Of a DNA stretch of 64,000 nucleotides, positions 43,299 through 53,157 are shown one piece after another. Within the stretch, counting starts at the first letter, position 1. Each line of letters opens with the position of its first letter. The notes under the pieces were generated by a model. It saw nothing but the letters and a program-made list of their open reading frames with translations, searched no databases and was not told the DNA's origin. Made by a program: the position numbers and the translations under genes. This DNA comes from Cordylochernes scorpioides (lineage: Eukaryota > Arthropoda > Arachnida > Pseudoscorpiones > Chernetidae). Location of the stretch: positions 59,002,899 through 59,066,898 of the forward strand of contig CP092863.1 of assembly GCA_030710605.1 (NCBI GenBank), given 5' to 3'.

Positions 43299-46230
43299 TT
43301 ATTCACGGAGAATAAATGACTTTAATTGAGAGATGTGAGCCTTTATAGGATCTCCTGTGGGATTTCTTGGTGGGTTGTCTTGATCCGTTGTAGAGAGTTC
43401 GTAAGTCACTTTAGACAATCTTCTCAAAACTTGGAATGGTCCTTCGTATTTGCGAGCTGTTTTAATTAGCCTCGGATCATTGTAGGGAATTCTTTTAAGA
43501 ACGAGGTCTCCAACTTTAAATTCAATGTCGGAATGCCTTGAATCATGTCTTCTTTTAGAAATATCACGATGATGTTGAGTTCTTTTTATAGCCAGTTTTC
43601 TAGCATCTTCTACCGAGGTTGAGGGGTTATCAGCAAATTGTGGCTGCACATTGTAACCAAAAAGTAGAAAAGATGGCGGAAAACCTGTTTCGTCATGAGG
43701 GGTGTTGTTGTAGTCAGTAATGACCTTGGGCAAAAGTGTGCTCCATTTCACTTTCGGTTTATCAAGCAAGGCCACTCTTAACTTGGTCATGATTGTTCCG
43801 TTAACCTTTTCGCACATTCCAATACTCTGGGGGTGGTATGGTGTGGTGAAAGTTTGTTTGATGTTATGAACTTAAACACCTTTTGAATTCCTTGGAATTA
43901 AAGTTCTTTCCGTTGTCAGTGATAATATGTTTTATAGGTAGCGAGACTTGAAAGATTCTGTTGAAACATTGTAGCGTTGCTTGAGCTGTGTTTTTGATAG
44001 TGGGAAATGCCCAAACATATCTTGTAAGATGATCAATGAACACTTGGATGTACTTGTGCTTTGTCTTTTCAGCTGATGTTCCCATAACTATTGTATCTGC
44101 ACTTATTACTTGAGCTGGTTGTAATTCTGTGTCTGGAATTATTAGTTGTCCTAGAGCTGGTTGGTTAAATGATTTGGTCAGTTGACATGTCTTGCATGAT
44201 CTCACATAAGATTTAATTTTCTGTACCATCTCTGACCACCAAAATAAAGGATCTTTTAATTTGACTGTCTTGTTCATGGATGGGTGACTCCTGTTATCAT
44301 GATATTCCTTCAGAATATGTTCTTTAAAAGAAGCAGGCACCACAGCCCTGAGTAGTCCTCTCTTCTTGACCATCACTGTGTTTTGATGATCTTGAGGGTC
44401 TTCAATGAAGCTGAGATCTGCCTGTCTTTGATGTTGTTGTAGCTCGAAAATGGAAATACTTAGTACTGGGGCTCTTGATAATGCATCTACATGAGTCAGT
44501 TTGTTTCCAGATCTGTGTGTGATTGTAAAGGTTTTAGTTGATAAATTGACTAGCCACCTGAAAAATTTAGATTTTGGATTTTTGAGATTGAGTAGCCACG
44601 GTAAGGCTGAGTGATCTGTAATAACTTGGAAGGGCTTGTTTTCCAGATACACCTCAAAATAATCTATTGCTTGGATGACAGCATAGCATTCCAGTTCATA
44701 AGCTGAGTAGTTCTGTTGGTGTTTAAGAAGCTTTTTGGAATAGTATGATATTACATGTTCTGTTGAATCAATTTCTTGACTTAGTATTCCTGCTATTCCA
44801 ATTGCTGATGCGTCTGTATATAGTTTGCAAGGTACTTCTGGGTTGTAAGTGGTAAGAATTGGTTCTGATATTAAAGATGCTTTTAATTCTATAAAGGATT
44901 TATCAACTTGAGGTGTCCACGAGAATAATTTATTTTTCTGTGTCAGGTTTGTAAGAGAGGTGGCAATCTCTACAAATCTTGGAATGAATTTCCAGTAGAA
45001 ATTTGCCAAGCCAATGAATCTTCTGATTCCTTTAACTGTTGTTGGTTGCGGAAAGTCTTGAACAGCTTTGATTTTATCAGGATCAGGTTTTACTTTATTG
45101 TGACCAATGATATGGCCTAAGTATTTGACCTCTGACTGTGCAAATGAGCATTTGTTGAACTTAAGCTTGATGTTGTATTCAAGCAATTTTTCAAATACCT
45201 GCTTTATCAGGTTCATATGCTGGGAAAAGGATGAGGAATAAATGATGATATCATCTTGGAAAACACATATTCCTTTCCATAAAAGAGTTCCTATCACTTG
45301 CTGGATGATTTTCTGAAATGTTGATGCTGCATTTTTGAGTCCAAAGGGCATAACCAAAAATTCATAATATCCATCATTGGTGACAAAGGCTGTTTTGGGA
45401 ACTGACTCAGGGTGCATTTGAACATGCCAATATCCCCAAGCCACATCTAGTGTTGTGAAATACTTTGCTCCATGAGTCTATCAAAAATATCTTGCAAAAG
45501 TGGTAAGGGTTGTTTATCATCAATTGTAATTTTATTGAGTTCCCTGTAGTCTACACAAAGTCTATTGGTCCCATCTTTCTTTTGCACTAAAACAACTGGA
45601 AAAGACCATGGGGAGGATGACTCTTTAATTAATCCTTTCTTAATCATTTCTTTATTCAGAGATAGAGATATGAGATTATTCTCATATTCAGAGATGGGTC
45701 TTCTATATGGTCTTAAACTTATAGGCAAATGTTCTTTGGTGACTATATTGTGCTGAATGGAGATTCTTCCTATATCTGTTTGATGTTGACTGAAAATTTG
45801 CTCATTTTGCTGTAATAATTTATTCAATTTATCCTGGTTAGGTTTTTGCAAATGATTAAAGGTTGTGCAAACAAGTGCCATTTCTGCTGATTGCTTGGTG
45901 TACACTGTTTTATCTTTAGTGTCAACAATAAGTTCAAAGTCTTCTGCAATATCCAAGCCAATGAGTAGCTGGAATTTTAAATTAGGTATTACATGAAGTT
46001 CGACCTTTCTAGTTTTATTATGAATTTGCAAATTTACATGAACATATCCCAAAGTTTTGGTTAATGAGTTAGCTTGTTGAATTTGCATGGGAGAATCTAT
46101 TAAAGGATGTAAATTCAAACTTTTTATTAAATTTTAATTTATTAAATATATGGTAGCACCTGTGTCCATGAAGGCTTGTAAAGGATGTTTGTTGACACAA
46201 ATTTTAAAGTCTATCAATTTATAAGGAGGA
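43299..46230 (-). pseudogene. Outer gypsy pol: protease, RT, RNase H, integrase, with frameshifts
   Basis: In order on the minus strand: protease MDTGATIYLIN (about 46170) followed by a stop, GLDIAEDFELIV, RT from SSSPWSFPVVLVQKKDG (45600) and LCVDYRELNK; a frameshift near 45465; then the frame to 43864 with YEFLVMPFGLKNA, FQDDIIIYSSS (catalytic DD, about 45250), RNase H KLYTDASAIGIAGIL (44815), integrase H2C2 (HPSMNK ... CKTCQLTK) and core (ITDNGKNFNSKEF, about 43900). A second frameshift at about 43868 leads to HPQS-type sequence and the integrase tail ending at 43299. It is defective although catalytic residues remain. Confidence 0.9.
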
Positions 46231-46237
46231 TTGTTAG

Positions 46238-46479
46238 TGTTGAGGGTTCAGGCGAGAATCCTCACGCGCCTAGCGGCGCCAGTGTGGCGGCGGGAACCGG
46301 CCGAGACTGGATCCCGCCAGTTTGTTTTGGTGTCGGCTGGAGCGGAGGACTAACTCCGCGTCTGGCTGTGTGTGGTGTTCTCCCTTATGTTCCGGCACTG
46401 GTGATAAATAAAACCGGTACCAAGGGAGCTCCGACGACTCAGAGTGGATTATTGACGAAACAACGGGCACAACACAACA
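46238..46479 (+). repeat. 5' LTR of the nested gypsy element
   Basis: TGTTGAGGGTTC ... AACACAACA, 242 bp, with a polyadenylation-like AATAAA near 46407. Its three differences from the 3' LTR lie near positions 39, 67 and 232 of the LTR. Confidence 0.95.
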
Positions 46480-46498
46480 TGGTGGCAGCGCCGGGATC
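46480..46498 (+). other. Primer binding site of the nested gypsy element
   Basis: TGGTGGCAGCGCCGGGATC follows the LTR directly. The same TGGTGGCAGCG is beside another gypsy-type LTR at 56951-56961 (minus strand), so the two families share a primer tRNA. I could not match the tRNA with confidence. Confidence 0.7.
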
Positions 46499-46558
46499 AT
46501 GAAGAGCCCAAGTAAGTGCCTTTTTAATTAATTCCACTCTTGTGCAATCAAATCTGAC

Positions 46559-49500
46559 ATGGAATCAAATTCCTTTCTTCCGCCTCCTAACTTCAGTTTC
46601 GACGCCAAGGATTGGCCAAGCTGGAAACAGCGATTTTCTCGATACAGACTTCTCTCCAACTTGAACGCCAAGGAACAAGAATATCAGATCACAGCATTGA
46701 TATATCTTATGGGGGAGAGGGCTGAGGAAATCCACTCTGCGTTCAATCTCTCAGAAGATGACGCAAAGAACTTCGAAAAAGTCATTGAAGCGTTCGACAA
46801 CCACTTTATTGGCAAACGCAACGTGGTGTATGAACGGGCTTTGTTCGGATTAAGGAGTCAACGGCCGTAAGAAACCATCGAGGAATTCGTAACAGTTTTG
46901 CACATAATATCTGAGCACTGCGAATACGCTAATCTGCGCGAGGAGCTTATTCGTGATCGTATAGTGCTTGGAGTAAAAGATAGGAAGTTGTCGGAGAAAC
47001 TGATGCTAAACGAAAACCTGACCTTGGCCAAAGCAGTCGAGATCGCCCGTCAGTGGGAAGCTGTGATGCGTGAACAACAGGATCTTAACCCTTCTACATC
47101 GCAGGTCGACACAACGCGGAAAGTGGCCAAGCAGAAGCCTAAAGCATCCGGTCATGGCAAGGACAATGGTAGATCAACGTTTAGACAAACAGACAGTGCC
47201 AAGGAAACAGACGAAGGAAAAAAATTTCCAACTTGCTTTAACTGTGGGACTACCAAACATCATTATCGTTACAGAGATAAGTGCCCCGCTAAGGATAAAG
47301 TCTGTGGAAAGTGCGGGAAAAAGGGCCATTACACTAATCTCTGTCGAAGAAAAAACAATGAGGTGAACGCCATATCCTCGGAGGAAACCCCAGCGCGGGA
47401 GAAGGTCTCATATGTATATGCTGTCCGCGAGCCTACGCTGGGAAGCAGAAAGAGCAGGTGGAAGTCAACAGTAAGAGTCAACGGCATTGCAATCCACTTC
47501 AAGTTGGATCCGAGCTCGGATGTGACACTGATACCATTTTCCCTGTACAAGCGGTATTTCAGCAACGTCCAACTGACGCCTACCGACGGTCAACTGATGG
47601 CGGCCGCGAACCAAAGATTGGAGAATGCTGGGACCTTCGTGGCGAAGCTCAGAGCTAACACACGTGAAATGAAGGAAACCGTGTACGTGGTCCACCATTT
47701 GGAGCAACCTCTGTTGGGTGTCGGAGCCTGTGAAGACCTCCAACTCGTCAAACGAATTGATCTTGTCATCAACGGAACAACGGATGTCAATCCTGAACGA
47801 GAGTTCCCTAAGCTATTTGAAGGACTGGGGCTTCTTGAACAGCCCTATCACATTAAGTTGAAGGAAGGTGCCAAGCCCTTCTCCATACCAGTCCCAAGAC
47901 GAGTACCTCTTCCGCTCATGCCGAAGTTAAAAGAGCAACTGGATGCCATGGTGGCTCAGGAAGTCATCGAACCAGTTGATGAGCCAACGGAGTGGTGCGC
48001 ACCGATCGTCCTAGCTGGAAAGCCAAACGGGAAAATCAGAATCTGTGTAGACTTGTCCCGGCTTAACCTGAGTGTGGAACGTGAGCTTCACCCGCTTCCT
48101 GTCCTTGAACATGAACTAGCTCAACTCAACGGGGCCAAAATCTTTTCCAGGCTGGATGCTAACAGCGGATTTTGGCAGATTAAACTCTCTGAAGAAAGCC
48201 AAACGCTGACGACTTTCATTACGCCCTTTGGCAGATATAAATTCAAAAGGCTTCCCTTTGGGATCTCTAGCGCTCCAGAACACTTCCAGAAACGCATGTC
48301 TGCTATCCTACGCGGAGTCAATGGAGTAATCTGTCACATGGATGAAATCCTCATTTTCGCAAAGAGAAAGGAAGAGCATGACGAGACACTACGCGAAGTT
48401 TTGAGACGCCTAAAGAACTCAGGAATTACGCTCAACAAAGAAAAGTGCCAGTTCGGTGTAAGCAACGTCACATTCCTGGGACATTACATCGACGAACACG
48501 GTATCAAGGCGGACGAAAAGAAAGTCAAAGCCATCGCCGAGATGAAACCGCCAACTGATGTGCACGGGGTGCAACGTTTTATGGGCTTGGTCAATTTCTT
48601 AGGCCGCTTTGTTCCAAACTTAGCGGAAATCACAAAGCCACTAAACGACCTAAGAAAGAAAGATGTTAGTTTCATCTGGGGCTCACCACAGAAAAAAGCG
48701 TTCGAGAAAGTCAAAGACGTTCTGGCCAGTGACAGAGTTCTGGCAAGCTTTGACATCTCTAAGAAGACCATGGTCTCAGCTGATGCATCATCGTATGGCC
48801 TGGGAGCTGTCCTCAAGCAAGAGCATGAAGCCAACGAGTGGCGCCCAGTGGCCTTTGCATCACGAACGCTGACGAAGACGGAACAGGGATACGCTCAAAT
48901 AGAGAAGGAAGCCCTTGCAATCACATGGGCGTGTGAGCGCTTCAAGGACTTTGTGGTTGGAAAAACCTTCCTCATCGAAACAGATCACAAACCTTTAGTC
49001 CCCATCTTCACCACTAAAGATCTGAACGATCTAACGCCAAGGCTTCAACGGTACCGTATGAGGATGCTTCAGTTCTCGTTTCATATCTTTCATACACCGG
49101 GGAAGGACCTAATCACCGCTGATGCCCTTTCAAGACAACCACTTCCAGGTCATCTTCCCGAAGATGAAGAGCTCCAGGAAGAAGTTGAACATTTTGTGCG
49201 AAGCATCGTCCTGCATCAATCCACGACAGACGACCGACTTGCCAAAATAGCCCTCAACCAGAAGCTGGAGCCTACCCTTCAAAATGTGGCATTTTATTCC
49301 AAAAACGGTTGGCCCGCCAAATGTCAGCTCTCTCCCTTAGAACGCTCGTTCTACGATGTTCGCGACGAGATAGGGGAAGAGAACGGCTTACTAATGAGAG
49401 GACTGCGAGTGATCATCCCCTCTAACATGCGAAAAGATGTTTTGAACCGCATCCACGCAGGTCATCAAGGAATAACAAAATGTCGAGCAAGAGCAAAGGA

Positions 49501-50526
49501 TCATGTTTGGTGGCCAGGAATAGGTCAAGAAATCCAGGATATGGTAAAAACCTGTGAGAAATGCATAGAGAATCAACCTCTAAAGCACGAACCACTCATC
49601 CCCAACGACTTTCCGGAAAGACCGTGGCAAAAGGTCGGGATGGATCTCTTCCATTACGAAGGAAGTGAGTATTTAGTCGTCGTAGACTACTTTTCTCGAT
49701 TTATCGAGGTCGTACGACTTACTAAACTTTCCTCGGAAGCTGTGGTAGATCACTGCAAAGCCATCTTTGCTCGTCATGGCATCCCTGACATTGTAATCAG
49801 TGATAACGGACCACAATTTCGGCCATCAACAACTTCAGCTTTTACGAAGTTTGCCTCTGAAGTTGGGTTTCGACACATCACTTCCAGCCCAAAGCATCCA
49901 CAATCAAATGGTCAAGCAGAGGCTGCTGTAAAAATTGTGAAAAACCTGATGAAAAAGAATAAAGATCCGGTCCTAGCACTCATGGAGTATCGGGCAACAC
50001 CCCTGGCAAACGGTCTCTCCCTGCGGAACTTCTATTTGGACGGAAAATTCGCACTATGGTTCCCTGCACTTCATCATCATTAACCCCTAAAACAGTGGAT
50101 CAATCCAAACTCAGGGGGGAAGAGGAGCAGCGGAAGATGGCGCAGAAAACGGCTTTTGACAGACGCCATGCGGCCACGAAAAAGGCGGAACTAATTGCAG
50201 GAGAGAAAGTTTGGGTGAAGGATCTTCGAGCGTGGGGAAGTGTCCTCGAGAAGGCTTCAGCGCCCCGCTCATACATCGTGGAAACTCCTGTAGGGACCTA
50301 CAGGCGAAACTCTCTTCTTCTGGCTTCTTCCCAACAACAGGTCGACCCCAGTGAGACATCTCCTGACAGTGAACTCCCCGCTGAAACGGAGGAAACTCCG
50401 GGAAATGAAGTGCCTGCAGAGGAGCTACAACAGCTGCCAGCAATCGCTCCAGAGATAAAGCAGCTGTCTCCCTCACCTGGGAAAGTGTCGCGGTATGGGA
50501 GAAGATACAAGCGTGTCCAGCGCTAA
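46559..50526 (+). pseudogene. Nested gypsy gag-pol, one stop and one frameshift
   Basis: ATG 46559 begins a gag with NFSFDAKDWPSWKQRF; a TAA at 46868 interrupts it, and the same frame continues to 50083. Landmarks: knuckles CFNCGTTKHHYRYRDKC and CGKCGKKGHYTNLC, protease LDPSSDVTLIP (DTG altered), RT VDLSRLN and CHMDEILIF (about 48336; the catalytic pair is Asp-Glu), RNase H SADASSYGLGAVL, integrase HAGHQGITKCRA, MDLFHYEG, SDNGPQF and NGQAEAAVK. A frameshift at about 50030-50060 leads to the C-terminal frame ending at 50526. The purine tract CTTTTTGGGGGAGA precedes the 3' LTR. Two altered catalytic sites suggest it is dead in more than one step. Confidence 0.92.
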
Positions 50527-50551
50527 CCTCCTCTAAACTTTTTGGGGGAGA

Positions 50552-50793
50552 TGTTGAGGGTTCAGGCGAGAATCCTCACGCGCCTAGCGACGCCAGTGTG
50601 GCGGCGGGAACCGGCCGAAACTGGATCCCGCCAGTTTGTTTTGGTGTCGGCTGGAGCGGAGGACTAACTCCGCGTCTGGCTGTGTGTGGTGTTCTCCCTT
50701 ATGTTCCGGCACTGGTGATAAATAAAACCGGTACCAAGGGAGCTCCGACGACTCAGAGTGGATTATTGACGAAACAACGGGCAAAACACAACA
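50552..50793 (+). repeat. 3' LTR of the nested gypsy element
   Basis: 242 bp, TGTTGAGGGTTC ... AACACAACA, followed by the duplicated GTTAG. Confidence 0.95.
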
Positions 50794-50798
50794 GTTAG

Positions 50799-51545
50799 TT
50801 GATAAGCAAGCTACTTTGTTTGTTTCATTACTTGTGGTTGATTCGGTGACTGTTGCAATGAATTGTTTTGGTTGTGTATTTTTAGATGATCTCTCTGTTT
50901 TATAATTTGGGTCATAATCAGGACATTCATTCAACCAATGTTTCACTTTAATTATTTTCTTCATGCAAATTGGGCAGAAAATGAGCAATTTGAAGCTGAT
51001 CTTTCCTGTTGAGATAGAGTGCATACTTTGGGTTTAAACTAATTTCCTAGCTTACTTTGTTGCCTGTTATGCTCAACAGAAAGTGCAACTTGTATCCATT
51101 TGGTTGGATCAGCAGGTTGTGCTGCTGCAAACACATCCCTCCAACTCAAAGGTAGCCCATCTGTTAGTAGCTGTATTTTCTCTTCCCTTTTCAATGATGT
51201 TTGATTCAGTAAGTCCATTTTTTCTTTAAAATAAGTCTCCACAGTTTCACTTGCAAGGAGCTTTCTGCTAGATGCTAATACAATGGGACTATATGCGCAA
51301 GGTTTAAATCTGGCATTGAGTTTATCTTTTACAGTTTCCCATTTTTTTATATGTGCATTTGTAAGAATTTCATCAGCAAAAGATTCTAAGGCTTCATCTG
51401 CTAAATAGTAGATAAGATTGTGTATTTTTTCTTCATCGTTTGCTTTTAAAAATTTTCTACTTCATACAACTTAATCCAACTTTCAATTTTTATATTATTC
51501 TTACTGCCAGAATATTTTTCAAATCTATGTATATTTGCCATTATA
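50799..51545 (-). pseudogene. Outer gypsy gag, frameshifted
   Basis: Minus strand from ATG at about 51543 (MANIHRFEKYSGSKNN, where the substrate-like start of gypsy gags is expected), a break near 51450, then LADEALESFADEILTNAHIK and frame 51242-51039 with MDLLNQTSLKREEKIQLL. A stop at 51039 and a new frame (51024 on) give the single knuckle-like motif CPICMKKIIKVKHWLNECP (about 50970-50920). The coding is cut off by the nested element at 50793. Confidence 0.75.
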
Positions 51546-51636
51546 AAAATAAAGATGTTTCTAAATGAGTTATTTAAATTTGAAATATATAATCTTTTGA
51601 TTAAAAATTTACCTTTTTAATTTTCTTTCGAATATC

Positions 51637-51655
51637 CTTTCGACTGCGCCAAGTA
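51637..51655 (-). other. Primer binding site of the outer gypsy element (tRNA-Ser-like)
   Basis: The minus strand next to the 5' LTR reads TTGGCGCAGTCGAAAGGA. TGGCGCAG-CG-AGGAT agrees well with the complement of an insect tRNA-Ser 3' end (TGGCGCAGCCGGTAGGAT), the primer used by some gypsy-group elements. The exact tRNA is inferred. Confidence 0.55.
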
Positions 51656-51875
51656 TGTAGCGGATGTATGTAAGTTTTTCTTTTATAGCTATTTTTAATG
51701 TAAAGGAAATAAATAATCAAGAATGTATGTATCGTTAGTTTTTATTTTTAACCAACGTCTGATTTTTACAAAGTCGTCATGTAAACAATGCTAAGTGATG
51801 ATGATCATTGGAATAAAGTTCTATGAAAAATTAAATATGAGAATAATAATTTTGAGATGTTTACAGCACGTATCA
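51656..51875 (-). repeat. 5' LTR of the outer gypsy element
   Basis: 220 bp, the near-identical partner of 43058-43277, followed by the duplicated ATAT and the continuation of Penelope element 2. Confidence 0.95.
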
Positions 51876-52525
51876 ATATATATAAATAATAGTCATAAAT
51901 ATCTGATTTAAAAATGAAATAAAATAAACATATAAATAACATAATCACCAGAGAGGTTCTAAACTGAGTATATATATCTGGGAAGTAAATTTTTCTATTA
52001 ATACTATTTTTATTTTCTAATGAAATCCAGCTTTCTAAAAATAATCGGCGATGTTTTTCTTTAATATTTTGATATATTATAGATGTGTGATCGAAGTCTG
52101 AAGTGTGACAATTGTTGAATGCGTGATCTACCAGTAGGAAGGTCGCGCTATGGTGCTTTAGTGCAGATTTGTGTTGGTTAATTCATTCAGATAAGGATTT
52201 ACTGGTTTCTCCTATATATATTGCCTGACAGGATATACATGGTATTTTATAAATTACATTAGTTTCATCTTCTGGCTTATAAATTTGTTTTGTGTCGGGG
52301 TGACGGAAGATACTTCTTAAATTTTGGTTGGGTTGATATCTTGTTGTTATATTATGTTTTTTTTTTTTTGTTATTTTAACTTCTGGCTATTCTTTCACAG
52401 CCATAATGTAAGGTAAGGAGCAAAATATGTTCGGGGTTAAGACCTGTCTATTCGTGGATGAAATCCGAAATATCGAATTAATGAATAATCTTATTACAAC
52501 CCAAAATAAGCCTTATTTTTTAAAT
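51876..52525 (-). pseudogene. Penelope-like element 2: GIY-YIG end of the coding region
   Basis: The minus strand from about 52470 to 51958 parallels the C-terminal part of element 1: ATYIGETSKSL-type sequence, HPDTKQIYKPED and SIIYQNIKEKH-like segments, and the same C-terminus TQFRTS. Stops and a T-run indel (52360) break it. At its upper side (52470-52525) it joins directly to the terminal AAAATAAGCCTTATTTT repeat, so the RT half is missing. It was split by the outer gypsy element. Confidence 0.75.
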
Positions 52526-52528
52526 ATA

Positions 52529-53157
52529 TGTGATATCTTGGGACCTCTGGGACTAGTGTTACCTGATGCTAGACGAACCTCGATGTCAACTCTACCGTGC
52601 AGTCGTGGTGGAAGGCGACACAGCTGGGCCAAATGTGAAATAAACAAACAGAGATTCCACTAAGAAGCGTCTGACGTCAAGAAGGAATGGGACGAGGAGA
52701 CTTTTGGCAGAAAAGGGTTTACCCTTTATTGGAGCGTCCGGCGCACTGGGGCTGAAACAAAGACTAACTAAGGACTGACTAACTGAAGATTGGGGCCTCC
52801 TTTTATAGCTGAGCTGGGTCCATGCAGTTCACTGCCCTTTTCTGGCGTAAGAAGGGGGGAAAGTTATATTATCCAGGAGGGCCACGACCTCGTAAAAGTT
52901 GGACTGGGTTTGCTAGGCCTTCTTTTCTATTCTCACCTAAGCCTGATTAGTTTTAACCATAATTTTCTCCTGTTATTATCCATTCCTTCTATCTGTACAG
53001 TTGCTATACTTTATTAGATTTTTACGCGGTACAGATTGATGTTAGTTGAGGCTTTCTATTAGCAGTAAATAAGAAGTTATATACAGTCACGTGGTGTAAC
53101 ATGTGGTAGTAGATATCTGGACTATTTACAACAATTCCATGGTCTTAAATCATCACA
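52529..53157 (-). repeat. LTR of a degraded minus-strand gypsy-type element (A)
   Basis: The segment TGTGATATCTTGGG ... AAATCATCACA (629 bp) has TG/CA ends. On the minus strand it holds a good promoter: CTATAAAAGGAGGC (about 52800) with AGTTAGTC repeats 15-40 bases downstream as start-site candidates. A similar layout is in the LTRs of element B. Its partner LTR is not recognisable, so the element is broken. Confidence 0.55.

Larger units (their letters stand above)
46238..50793 (+). mobile_element. Gypsy-type LTR retrotransposon, nested, on the plus strand
   Basis: 4556 bp with 242-bp LTRs (three mismatches) and an exact 5-bp target duplication GTTAG (46233-46237 and 50794-50798). It is inserted between gag and protease of the outer element. 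It is much richer in GC than its host. A single gag-pol reading frame is broken by one stop and one frameshift. Confidence 0.97.
43058..51875 (-). mobile_element. Gypsy-type LTR retrotransposon, outer, on the minus strand
   Basis: The 8.8-kb span has 220-bp LTRs at both ends with one mismatch, a 4-bp target duplication ATAT (43054-43057 and 51876-51879), a primer site, gag, protease, RT, RNase H and integrase, and a purine tract. Without the nested element it is about 4.3 kb. It split Penelope element 2. No env frame is seen. Confidence 0.95.
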
